A DNA stretch of 64,000 bases from an uncultured Saprospiraceae bacterium. GTDB taxonomy: Bacteria > Bacteroidota > Bacteroidia > Chitinophagales > Saprospiraceae. Below the pieces are notes generated by a model. The model was not told the origin of the DNA. It did not search any database and worked only from the letters and a program-made list of their open reading frames with translations. Within the stretch, counting starts at the first letter, position 1; every line of letters begins with the position of its first letter. This document shows positions 35,410-43,488 of the stretch, in pieces. The DNA lies in NCBI GenBank assembly GCA_938015595.1, contig CALLPI010000011.1, positions 24,846 to 88,845 on the forward strand, written 5' to 3'. A program made the translations under genes and the position numbers.

Positions 35410-37185
35410 TTATCTGAACTCCAGCATAAACGGCAGCCGCGCTTGTACTCCCTTGCTTTGTTGCAACTCGTACAAAAAGCGGTAGTGCGGGTACAGGTTG
35501 CCCAGTTGGGTTTTAAGCAACCTTTGGGCACGTGTTTCTGTGGACTGGCCGCTGAGTTCTTCCAGCAATTGCTTAATTGGGTCTTTGACGCGTGGGTACT
35601 CACTAATGCGATATTCACTGACCTCGGCCAGTTTGGCGGCAGCGGCAATGGCGTCGTCCAGATCGCCGATGCGATCAACCAGGCCAATGCGCACGGCTTT
35701 TTGCCCCGTCCACACGCGGCCCTGGGCAATTTCATTGACAGCATCGCGCGACATGCCCCTGCCGGCAGCTACGTGCCCCAGGAAAGTTTCGTACATTTTG
35801 TCCACGAAAGACTGCATGATTTTGCCTTCTGCCTCGGTGAGGTCGTACACCGGCGAAATACCATGAGCGAACTGGCCAGTTTTCACGGTATCGAATTGGA
35901 TGCCAATTTGCTTGTTGAGCAATTGCTGGGCGCTGGGAATCAGGCTAAACACACCAATAGAACCGGTCAGGGTGTTAGGTTCGGCAAAGATGGAGTCAGC
36001 TTTACAGGCGATGTAGTAGCCGCCGGAGGCTGCATAGTCGCCCATGGATACCACCACTTTGATACCTTCGGCTTTGGCCAGCTCTATTTCGCGCAGGATG
36101 TTTTCGGAGGCCATAGCGCTGCCACCGCCGGAGTTGATACGCAACACAATGGCTCTGACCTGCTTGTCTTTGCGGATTTTGGAGAGGATATCTACATACT
36201 TCACATCGCCGATACTGCCATTTTCGCCTTTGCCATCTACGATGTTGCCCTCGGCATACACTACGGCAATTTTGTGCTTGGCCTTGAGGTTGGTTTTGGC
36301 AGGCTTAGCTTCGGCGTATTCTTCGATGGTCAGGGTGGGGATTTTATCTTTCTTGTTAAGGCCGGTTTTCTGGCGGATATCGTCAAGTACTTTATCGCGG
36401 TGGGTGAGTTCATCCACCATGTTGAGGCGCAGAGCATCTTCGGGTAGGGTAGCCGCCATGTTGTCAGCAATGCGGCGTAGCTCAGCTGAGGAGATGCCGC
36501 GTGCTTCAGCTATATCGCTGAGAAATTCGCCGAAAGTATCTTCGAGGTATTCGCGCACCTGAAGCTTGTTTTCTTCCGACATGCTGTTGCGCCGAAATGG
36601 CTCGGTGGCGCTTTTGAACTTGCCGGCGTAGTAAACCTGTGCCTTTATGCCGGCTTTGTCGAGCAGGTCTTTGAAAAAGGGTACTTGGACGGCAAAGCCA
36701 TGGAAATCCAGCAATCCTACCGGGCTAAGGTAAATTTTATCAGCAGCAGAAGCCAGGTAGTATGCCCCTTGGGTATAAGCGTTGGCGTAGGCATATACAA
36801 ATTTGCCCTTCGATTTGAACCTAGCCAAAGCATCGCGCAGGGCGTTTGCCGTGGCCAGCCCACCTTGCAGCCCATCAGTTTCTAGCAGCACGCCTTTGAT
36901 ATTGTCGTCGGCTTGGGCGCGCTCCAGCGCCGCCAGGATATCGTGCAACCCCAGTATCTTCTGCTCTTTGAAGTTGAAGGGATCCATGGGTAGGTTGTTG
37001 GTTTTTTCAGGTATGGGCTTGTCAAACTTGAGATGCAACACAGTATTGGGTTGTACGCTCACTGCCTTCTTGCCTGCAGAACTGGCAATGGCGGTCAGCA
37101 TGACAAACGACAGCGCGCCTAGGGCTACACTGGCTAATATAACGCCCAGGCATGAGGCAAACACAAACTTGAAAAACTGTCCCAT
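35410..37185 (-). CDS. sppA: signal peptide peptidase SppA, 67-kDa type
   Basis: 591 residues, the full double-domain length. One N-terminal membrane helix (about 8-35). The first S49 domain carries the general-base Lys in YYAGKFKSATEPF (near 195). The second contains the nucleophile Ser in GDYAASGGYYIACKAD (near 393) after INSGGGSAMASENI. It ends in a C-terminal domain of 25-30 residues past the last fold element. It degrades cleaved signal peptides and membrane peptides at the outer face of the inner membrane. Confidence 0.95.
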   Translation of the reverse strand: MGQFFKFVFASCLGVILASVALGALSFVMLTAIASSAGKKAVSVQPNTVLHLKFDKPIPEKTNNLPMDPFNFKEQKILGLHDILAALERAQADDNIKGVLLETDGLQGGLATANALRDALARFKSKGKFVYAYANAYTQGAYYLASAADKIYLSPVGLLDFHGFAVQVPFFKDLLDKAGIKAQVYYAGKFKSATEPFRRNSMSEENKLQVREYLEDTFGEFLSDIAEARGISSAELRRIADNMAATLPEDALRLNMVDELTHRDKVLDDIRQKTGLNKKDKIPTLTIEEYAEAKPAKTNLKAKHKIAVVYAEGNIVDGKGENGSIGDVKYVDILSKIRKDKQVRAIVLRINSGGGSAMASENILREIELAKAEGIKVVVSMGDYAASGGYYIACKADSIFAEPNTLTGSIGVFSLIPSAQQLLNKQIGIQFDTVKTGQFAHGISPVYDLTEAEGKIMQSFVDKMYETFLGHVAAGRGMSRDAVNEIAQGRVWTGQKAVRIGLVDRIGDLDDAIAAAAKLAEVSEYRISEYPRVKDPIKQLLEELSGQSTETRAQRLLKTQLGNLYPHYRFLYELQQSKGVQARLPFMLEFR

Positions 37186-37338
37186 GATAGTGTTTTTTCT
37201 TCATGCAAAGAAACAGTACAATGACTGCAGCTCGCGCTGGTTTTTAGATGAACACCCGCATTCCGGCGACGACCAAGCCAGGTGGCGTACTTCTCGGCCC
37301 CCTCGATTGGCCAGGCCTACAGCTTGGCAGGTCAGGGC

Positions 37339-37716
37339 TTACTTTTTCTGTCTGTCATGGTGTTCTTTCAGTGCGGTTTTCAAAAGTGCACTTACTTCGT
37401 ACAGGTCAATGTGTGCGCTCTTCCTGAATTTGATATGTCGCAACAGTTTGCCCGTGCCCTGCAGCAGTTTTTTGGGGTCGTCTAGGTTTGCTCCGTGAAA
37501 AAAACCGAGGTTTACCGAATCCTTGAGCGGCTTGATGTAGCAGATTTCACCCTTCATGTTCTTTTCTGTCCCGAATGTTATCATCTTGTCTGCCTGGTCT
37601 ATCCACATTTTGTTTTTAGGGAGCATGATTTGCGCAGTAGCTTCCAATAGTATTTTACTAATGTTTGAGACTTCGGGCGAAAACTGCTCAAAAAAGTCTT
37701 CTATCTCTTTATTCAT
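37339..37716 (-). CDS. DUF1801 (YdhG-like) protein
   Basis: 125 residues. Typical DUF1801/YdhG fold: an N-terminal helix (EIEDFFEQFSPEVSNISKIL), a central strand pair around MITFGTEKNMKGEICYIKPLKDSVNLGFFHGANL (near 45-75), and a C-terminal helix ending in HHDRQKK. Members bind phosphate-containing ligands or act as unknown accessory proteins. It is upstream of sppA on the same strand by 150 bp, possibly a separate transcript. Confidence 0.85.
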   Translation of the reverse strand: MNKEIEDFFEQFSPEVSNISKILLEATAQIMLPKNKMWIDQADKMITFGTEKNMKGEICYIKPLKDSVNLGFFHGANLDDPKKLLQGTGKLLRHIKFRKSAHIDLYEVSALLKTALKEHHDRQKK

Positions 37717-38072
37717 TTATTTGTCAGTTTTGAGGCTCAAGATAAATGAATTTGCAATAAACTTGTTGCGAAGTATCGTTTGGCTTTGAAAACTTGCAAA
37801 CATCACCCTGTGCTCCGGGAGAAGTGGTTTCAAGGTTCCTGAACGGGCTGAAGTCGCAGCAATTCCTGAGTATAAAGACTCGAGAGAAGATGAAACCAAG
37901 TTATCCTTCAGGCTGAACGATACCCTCGCGCATACGAACAGAACTACAGGCGGAGACACAGACGAACGCATTCACATCTACATGCAAGGCAGTCAGACAC
38001 AGTCTCGCTAAACTTGTGATTGGCCACTACTCTGCAGTAAATATAAGGAGTACTCTTTTTGATAATACAATT

Positions 38073-38125
38073 GCACTTGCAAAGCTCCTTCGAGGCTTTG
38101 CAAGTGCAGCCTCTTTTTGGAGGCT
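38073..38125 (+). promoter_or_regulatory. competing-hairpin element, attenuator-like
   Basis: GCACTTGCAAAGC (38073-38085) pairs with GCTTTGCAAGTGC (38095-38107), 13 bp. GAGGCT occurs at 38092-38097 and 38120-38125, and AGCCTC at 38108-38113 can pair with either. Pairing with the first copy forms a stem followed by TTTTT (38114-38118), an intrinsic terminator; pairing with the second or forming the 13-bp stem prevents it. It lies 250 bp upstream of the isomerase ATG. No promoter was seen just before it. Confidence 0.45.
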
Positions 38126-38211
38126 ACATACCTACTCTTACATGGCTACTCCATAAAGATATACTTCCTGGTTCAAAATTTCATAATGATCTGGAATCAT
38201 ATACTGAGCAA

Positions 38212-38258
38212 CGCCAAGTTTGTGCATGATTTACAGATGTTGCGCACCAAACTTGGCG
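38212..38258. repeat. dispersed palindromic repeat, copy 2
   Basis: CGCCAAGTTTG (38212-38222) and CAAACTTGGCG (38248-38258) form an 11-bp perfect stem around a core containing ATTTACAG and GTTGCGCAC. A related copy is at 35342-35394, in the same orientation. Confidence 0.6.
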
Positions 38259-38323
38259 AGTAGAAGCGTATATGCCTATTCCTTATAAGTGGCAAATTTC
38301 TTTCAATAATGTGTATTACAGCG

Positions 38324-38353
38324 TTGAGCAAGTTGGTCAATTCCTTAGCTTTG
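38324..38353 (+). promoter_or_regulatory. promoter of the isomerase-like gene
   Basis: TTG (38324-38326), 19 nt, then TAGCTTTG (38346-38353), a full consensus match 21 bp before the ATG at 38374. Confidence 0.75.
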
Positions 38354-38373
38354 CGTGCAAAAGAAAAAATGGT

Positions 38374-39429
38374 ATGACAACCATCAAAGGCCCAGCTATT
38401 TTCCTAGCGCAGTTTATGGGGCACGAAGCACCTTTCAATCACCTGGAGGGCTTGTGTCAATGGGCGGCCAGTCTAGGCTATGTGGGCATACAAATCCCCA
38501 CCTGGGAAGCCCGCCTGATAGACTTGCAAACCGCCGCCGGAAGTAAAACCTACTGCGACGACCTCAAGGGGCGTATTGCCCAGTACGGCTTGCAGATATC
38601 CGAACTCTCTACTCATTTGCAAGGCCAACTGGTAGCTGTACATCCAGCGTACGATGAGTTGTTCGATGCATTTGCCCCGCTGGAGCTGCGTGGCAACCCT
38701 AAAGCTCGTACTGACTGGGCTATACAGCAACTGCGCTATGCTGCCAAGGCTTCTCAAAACCTAGGGCTGGACGTGCACGCTACTTTCTCCGGGGCGCTGC
38801 TATGGCCCTTCATGTACCCTTGGCCGCAACGCCCGCAGGGCATGGCCGATACTGGCTTTGCAGAGCTGGCCAAACGCTGGCTGCCCTTGCTCAACGCCTT
38901 TGATGAGGCCGGCGTGGACTTGTGCTACGAAATCCACCCGGGCGAAGACCTGCACGACGGTGTCACCTTTGAGCGGTTTGTGGCTGCTACCGGCGAGCAT
39001 CCGCGCGTCAGTATCCTGTTTGACCCCAGCCATTTTGTATTGCAGCAACTAGACTATCTACAGTTTATTGACATTTACCACGAGTTTATCCGAATGTTTC
39101 ACGTCAAGGATGCAGAGTACTTGCCCAACGGGCGCACCGGAGTGTATGGTGGCTATTTGGACTGGGTGGAGCGCGCCGGTCGTTTTCGCTCGCCTGGCGA
39201 CGGGCAGGTCAATTTCAAGGGAATTTTCAGCAAACTGACACAATATGACTACGATGGCTGGGCCGTCATGGAGTGGGAGTGCTGCCTGAAAAGCCCGGAG
39301 CAAGGTGCCCGCGAAGGGGCGGAGTTCATTCGTCGTCACATCATTGAGGCTACACAAAAAAACTTTGACGACTTTGCCGGTGGCCACACTAACGAAGCCC
39401 TGAATCGCAGAGTATTGGGCTTGTCGTAA
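38374..39429 (+). CDS. cytosolic sugar phosphate isomerase/epimerase-like protein
   Basis: 351 residues from the ATG at 38374; the longer frame to 38272 contains the promoter. TIM barrel of the xylose-isomerase-like/AP-endonuclease-2 family. Metal-ligand motifs: GIQIPTWE (near 40), VDLCYEIHPGEDLHDG (near 185), SILFDPSHFVLQQLD (near 218), RMFHVKDAEY (near 245), and VMEWECCLKSPEQGAREGAEF (near 298). Unlike the family member at 8.2 kb it has no export signal. The substrate is unknown; the family covers inosose, hydroxypyruvate and tagatose derivatives. Confidence 0.88.
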   Translation: MTTIKGPAIFLAQFMGHEAPFNHLEGLCQWAASLGYVGIQIPTWEARLIDLQTAAGSKTYCDDLKGRIAQYGLQISELSTHLQGQLVAVHPAYDELFDAFAPLELRGNPKARTDWAIQQLRYAAKASQNLGLDVHATFSGALLWPFMYPWPQRPQGMADTGFAELAKRWLPLLNAFDEAGVDLCYEIHPGEDLHDGVTFERFVAATGEHPRVSILFDPSHFVLQQLDYLQFIDIYHEFIRMFHVKDAEYLPNGRTGVYGGYLDWVERAGRFRSPGDGQVNFKGIFSKLTQYDYDGWAVMEWECCLKSPEQGAREGAEFIRRHIIEATQKNFDDFAGGHTNEALNRRVLGLS

Positions 39430-39432
39430 CGG

Positions 39433-39475
39433 ATACCTAATATTAGGTATGATGCACAGAGCTTAGGTATTTTTG
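39433..39475 (+). promoter_or_regulatory. palindromic operator and first promoter of feoAB
   Basis: ATACCTAATATTAGGTAT (39433-39450) is a perfect 18-bp palindrome. Its half-site TTAGGTAT recurs at 39463-39470, 20 bp on, and overlaps the -7 match TATTTTTG (39468-39475). TTAGG-type half-sites are typical of DtxR/IdeR/MntR metal repressors (family knowledge). Located 88-130 bp before feoA. Confidence 0.6.
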
Positions 39476-39517
39476 CACGAAGTGACATTTGTTACTTCCT
39501 TAATTCAGGGAAGCATA

Positions 39518-39525
39518 TATTTTTG
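39518..39525 (+). promoter_or_regulatory. second -7 element of feoAB (TATTTTTG)
   Basis: TATTTTTG again matches TAnnTTTG exactly, 50 bp downstream of the first and 38 bp before the feoA start. It does not overlap a TTAGG half-site. Confidence 0.5.
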
Positions 39526-39562
39526 CAGCGGCAATTGCAAATTAGATTAAATCAAAATAAGC

Positions 39563-39811
39563 ATGACAGCCGCTGCCCGCCCAGACCAATCCACGTGTTC
39601 TTTGTTGGCCATGCCCCAGGGGCAATCGGCCACGATATCGCATTTTAAAGATCAGTTTATTGCTGGCCGGCTCATGTCCATGGGCGTATTACCGGGGTCG
39701 CAAGTGCGTATTTTACGGCGCGCGCCTTTCGGCGGAGGTCTTTACATTCAAGCCGATGAGTTGTTCATTGCCTTGCGCAACGAAGAAGCCGACATGGTCT
39801 GTATTCGCTGA
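39563..39811 (+). CDS. feoA: ferrous iron transport protein A
   Basis: 82 residues with the SH3-like FeoA fold: GQSATISHFKDQFIAGRLMSMGVLPGSQVRI (as key positions 20-50), FGGGLYIQADELFIALRNEEADMV. The LMSMGVLPG motif is the FeoA signature. It assists FeoB, which follows 23 bp later. Confidence 0.93.
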   Translation: MTAAARPDQSTCSLLAMPQGQSATISHFKDQFIAGRLMSMGVLPGSQVRILRRAPFGGGLYIQADELFIALRNEEADMVCIR

Positions 39812-39834
39812 GCTCCTCATCAATCTGCGTTGGC

Positions 39835-41961
39835 ATGACTGACGGCAAGCGTTTTACCATAACCCTGGTAGGCAACCCCAACAGCGGAAAGTCATCGGTA
39901 TTCAACCACTTGACCGGCCTACACCAGAAAACGGGCAATTTCCCCGGCATAACCGTAGAGAAAAAAGAAGGCACGTTCAGGTTGCCCGATGGATCGGAGG
40001 TGCTCGTCATAGACTTGCCCGGCGCGTATAGCCTGTACCCTAATGCACAGGATGAGCGCATGGTGGTGCAAACCCTGACTGATATACAAAACCCTGACTA
40101 CCCTGACACATTAGTATATGTGGCTGATGTGACCCGCCTGGAGAAACACCTGTTGCTTTTTTCGCAATTGTGCGATCTACGCATTCCGCTAGTATTGGCT
40201 CTCAACATGTACGATGTAGCAGAGCAAGAAGGGCTGCAAGTGGATGCTGCCGGCTTGGCGCGCTTCTTTGGCGTACCTGTGATAGCTATCAGCGGACGCA
40301 CCAAACAGGGTATGGATGAGTTGCGGCATTGTCTGCAGGCCCTCCGCGATGGGCAGATAACAGCGGTGCCTACGGAATTGTATAAGCTCACGCCTCAGGA
40401 ACAAGCGGCAGTTCAAGCGGTAAAAAATCACTTCTCCGAGCCTTCTGATTACCATGCGCTTTTAGTGGCTCACCATCATACGTGGCTGCCTTTTCTCAGC
40501 GCAAGCCAACGTGCGGCTATTGCTCAGGCGTTGCAGGAGCTGCAGTTTGCCGGACTCAAATGCCAAGTAGATGAAACACTTAAACGCTATAATGTCTTCT
40601 TGCCAGTGGTACAGCGCGCGTTGCGCAGGGGGGGCGACACTGGGCACAGCGTCACTGCTATGCTCGACCGCATACTCACCCATCGTGTGGCGGGGCCTTT
40701 GATTTTCTTTTTGCTCATGGCATTGGTATTTCAATCCATCTATGCCTGGGCGCAGTATCCGATGGACTGGATAGATACGGGCTTTGGGTTGTTGGGCGAA
40801 TGGCTCACCGAGGTGTTGCCGTCGGGCTGGCTACGCGATCTCCTGGTAAAAGGTTTTTTGGCGGGTCTGGGAGGCATCATGGTGTTTGTACCGCAAATTG
40901 TTATTCTATTTTTGCTCATTTCCTTACTGGAAGAGGTGGGCTATCTGGCGCGGGCAGCGTTCATCTTTGACCGACTCATGCGCTGGTTTGGACTTAATGG
41001 GCGCAGCATTGTATCGCTAATTTCAGGCGGGGCATGTGCCATACCGGCCATCATGGGCGCCCGCACCATCAGCAGTTGGAAGGAGCGGCTCATCACCATT
41101 TTAGTTACGCCGTTTATCAGTTGCTCAGCGCGCATTCCGGTTTACACTGCGCTAATTGGCTTCGTAGTACCGCCACGTACGGTGTGGGGTTTTCTCAATG
41201 TGCAAGGATTGGCCTTCATGGGTTTATACCTGTTGGGCATTACGGCGGCGCTGCTCTCTGGCTGGTTGCTTAAGCAAGTGCTGCGCACTGAGGAGCGCAG
41301 TTTTCTCATGCTAGAACTGCCTCAGTACCGCCGCCCTGTGATACGCAATGTGGTCCTCACCGTATGGGAAAAAGTGCGTGCCTTTGTGGTAGAGGCTGGC
41401 AAGATCATCCTGGTTATTTCTCTGGTATTGTGGGTGCTGTCGAGCTACGGCCCGCCAGGCAAAATGCGAGCCGCCGAAGCTCAGGCCAGGGTTGTAGCTA
41501 CGCACCAACAGCTGGACGAGGCCGCAACCGAAGATCTCGTAGCTGCTGAGCGTCTGGAGGCTTCCTGGGCTGGCTGGCTGGGCAAAAAGATGGAGCCGGC
41601 CATTCGTCCGCTGGGTTTTGATTGGAAAATGGGCATTGCACTTATCATGTCCTTTGCTGCGCGGGAGGTATTCGTGGGCACTATGGCTACTATATATAGT
41701 ATAGGCAGCGCCCAGGACGACGAAAACTCCATTCGTCAGCGCATGGCCCGCGAGCGCAATCCCGTCACTGGGCTGCCGGTTTATACCATGGCTACGGCTT
41801 TGTCTTTGCTCATTTTCTACGTATTTGCCATGCAATGCATGAGTACTTTAGCTATTGTACGCCGCGAAACTGGCTCTTGGAAGTGGCCTTTGCTACAGTT
41901 TGCGGGCATGACGGGCTTGGCGTACCTGGCAAGTCTAGTGGTGTATCAAATACTAAGCTAA
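39835..41961 (+). CDS. feoB: ferrous iron transporter FeoB
   Basis: 708 residues. The N-terminal G domain has G1 GNPNSGKSS (10-18), G2 around NFPGITVEKKEG, G3 DLPGAYSL and G4 NMYD. A helical GDI-like linker (about 165-260) precedes the membrane domain, with 8-10 helices and the two gate motifs, including GGACAIPAIMGAR (near 395) and CSARIPVYTALI (near 430). A charged loop (about 540-585) breaks the C-terminal helices. It imports Fe(II) under low oxygen or low iron. Single operon with feoA; no feoC. Confidence 0.96.
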   Translation: MTDGKRFTITLVGNPNSGKSSVFNHLTGLHQKTGNFPGITVEKKEGTFRLPDGSEVLVIDLPGAYSLYPNAQDERMVVQTLTDIQNPDYPDTLVYVADVTRLEKHLLLFSQLCDLRIPLVLALNMYDVAEQEGLQVDAAGLARFFGVPVIAISGRTKQGMDELRHCLQALRDGQITAVPTELYKLTPQEQAAVQAVKNHFSEPSDYHALLVAHHHTWLPFLSASQRAAIAQALQELQFAGLKCQVDETLKRYNVFLPVVQRALRRGGDTGHSVTAMLDRILTHRVAGPLIFFLLMALVFQSIYAWAQYPMDWIDTGFGLLGEWLTEVLPSGWLRDLLVKGFLAGLGGIMVFVPQIVILFLLISLLEEVGYLARAAFIFDRLMRWFGLNGRSIVSLISGGACAIPAIMGARTISSWKERLITILVTPFISCSARIPVYTALIGFVVPPRTVWGFLNVQGLAFMGLYLLGITAALLSGWLLKQVLRTEERSFLMLELPQYRRPVIRNVVLTVWEKVRAFVVEAGKIILVISLVLWVLSSYGPPGKMRAAEAQARVVATHQQLDEAATEDLVAAERLEASWAGWLGKKMEPAIRPLGFDWKMGIALIMSFAAREVFVGTMATIYSIGSAQDDENSIRQRMARERNPVTGLPVYTMATALSLLIFYVFAMQCMSTLAIVRRETGSWKWPLLQFAGMTGLAYLASLVVYQILS

Positions 41962-42197
41962 GCAGATAATTTTGCACCTAGTAAGCAGCCAGCCTTGTGC
42001 CCCTTTGTGTTTTCTGCCTTTTATGCGCGAACTGAAATAGCTCTTGCTTCTCTTCCGAGGGCCCCTGATATATACTGTGGTCTCCTTTTTTATAGAGATA
42101 GCAGGTAGCGTCTGCATTCTCCTGCGCCAATGCACACCCCTTCTATAAGAAGTATGCAAGGCAAGTTTTTACATTAAAAAATCCCCCAGTCTCTCAG

Positions 42198-43283
42198 TCA
42201 CCCATTCCTTCCTATGCAGTTCAAATCTTCAAAAGCCAGTTTGAGGCGTGCCACGAAGCTCTCTTCGCCTTTGCGCAGCCACACGCGAGGGTCATAATAT
42301 TTTTTATTAGGCTTATCGTCGCCTTCGGGGTTGCCGATTTGTGCCTGTAGGTAGCCTTTTTTGGATTCGTAGTAGCCTCGCACGCCGTCCCAGAAAGCCC
42401 ACTGCATATCGGTGTCAATATTCATTTTAATGGCGCCGTATTCAATGGCTTCCCGAATTTCTTCGCGCGAAGAGCCGGATCCACCATGGAAGACGAAGTT
42501 GATGGGCAGCGGATCGGAGATACCGAATTTCTCACGCACGTACTCCTGGGAGTTTTTGAGGATAATAGGCTGGAGTTTCACATTGCCGGGCTTGTACACG
42601 CCGTGTACGTTACCAAAGGCGGCGGCTATAGTAAAGCGTGGGCTTACCTTACGCAAAGTGTCGTAGGCATAGGCCACTTCGGAAGGCTGTGTGTAAAGGC
42701 GAGAACTGTCCACGCCAGTGTTGTCCACACCGTCTTCTTCGCCACCAGTCACGCCTAGTTCTATTTCGAGGGTCATACCCAGCGCTTTCATGCGTGCCAG
42801 GTATTGAGCGCTGATGTGCATGTTTTCTTCGATGGGTTCTTCGGAGAGGTCGAGCATGTGAGAAGAGTACAGTGGATAGCCGTTTTTTTCGTAGAATTTC
42901 TCGCCGGCATCGAGCAGACCGTCCACCCAGGGCAACAGGTTGAGGGCGCAGTGATCGGTATGCAACACCACAGGTACACCGTATGCCTCGGCCAGTTGGT
43001 GCACGTGCATGGCACCGGAAATGCCGCCCAGAATGGCCGCTTTTTGCCCTTCGTTGGACAGGCCTTTGCCAGCAAAAAACGCCGCGCCGCCATTAGAGAA
43101 CTGGATAATCACCGGCGAGTTGATTGCCTTAGCTGTTTCCAGCACGGCATTTATAGAGTTGGTGCCAATGACGTTCACGGCAGGCAAGGCAAAGTTGTTT
43201 TCGTTGGCATAGCGAAATAATTCCGTGACTTCGTCGCCATGTAGTACGCCCGGACGAAAGCGGGTTTGGGTGGAGATATTCAT
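42198..43283 (-). CDS. fbaA: class II fructose-bisphosphate aldolase
   Basis: 361 residues from the ATG at 43283 (MNISTQTRF); the longer frame overlaps the divergent GH3 gene. Zinc-binding HTDHC (near 110) with GGAAFFAGKGL before it, EIELGVTGGEEDGVDN (near 180), a further zinc His in FGNVHGVY (near 228), FHGGSGSS (near 265), and MNIDTDMQ (near 290). It cleaves fructose-1,6-bisphosphate in glycolysis and gluconeogenesis; together with the pyruvate kinase at 59 kb it covers two glycolytic steps in this window. Class IIA type by length. Confidence 0.95.
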   Translation of the reverse strand: MNISTQTRFRPGVLHGDEVTELFRYANENNFALPAVNVIGTNSINAVLETAKAINSPVIIQFSNGGAAFFAGKGLSNEGQKAAILGGISGAMHVHQLAEAYGVPVVLHTDHCALNLLPWVDGLLDAGEKFYEKNGYPLYSSHMLDLSEEPIEENMHISAQYLARMKALGMTLEIELGVTGGEEDGVDNTGVDSSRLYTQPSEVAYAYDTLRKVSPRFTIAAAFGNVHGVYKPGNVKLQPIILKNSQEYVREKFGISDPLPINFVFHGGSGSSREEIREAIEYGAIKMNIDTDMQWAFWDGVRGYYESKKGYLQAQIGNPEGDDKPNKKYYDPRVWLRKGEESFVARLKLAFEDLNCIGRNG

Positions 43284-43454
43284 GATTCCATATTTTTTTA
43301 GTACAAGCTTGATGCTGCTATTGCGCAAAATAGCGCTGTGAAAGTACGACAAAACTTGCAAAGCGACCGTCTGCGGCAGCAAAACTTGACCAGCATTTTG
43401 ACTTGCTCGTTCAACTTGCTGAGGCGTGCGTATGATTTTATTAGACGAATTACC

Positions 43455-43462
43455 TACCTTCG
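43455..43462 (+). promoter_or_regulatory. -7-like element (TACCTTCG) for the GH3 gene
   Basis: TACCTTCG differs from TAnnTTTG by one base. It lies 27 bp before the ATG at 43489, which favours that start over the in-frame ATG at 43432. Confidence 0.45.
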
Positions 43463-43488
43463 CATCAACACAAGGACAGCAACGCATC

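Larger units (their letters stand above)
37717..38373. other. 650-bp divergent spacer with hairpins and a palindromic repeat
   Basis: Between the DUF1801 gene (minus) and the isomerase gene (plus). It holds the paired-hairpin element (38073-38125), palindrome copy 2 (38212-38258) and the isomerase promoter (38324-38353). An open stretch without a good start lies near 37797-38010; it is not called. Confidence 0.6.

Noticed and set aside
37797..38010. Stop-free stretch reading FKVPERAEVAAIPEYKD and onward
   Set aside because: No start codon near it and only about 70 codons; chance cannot be excluded. Possibly a gene fragment, but not supported.
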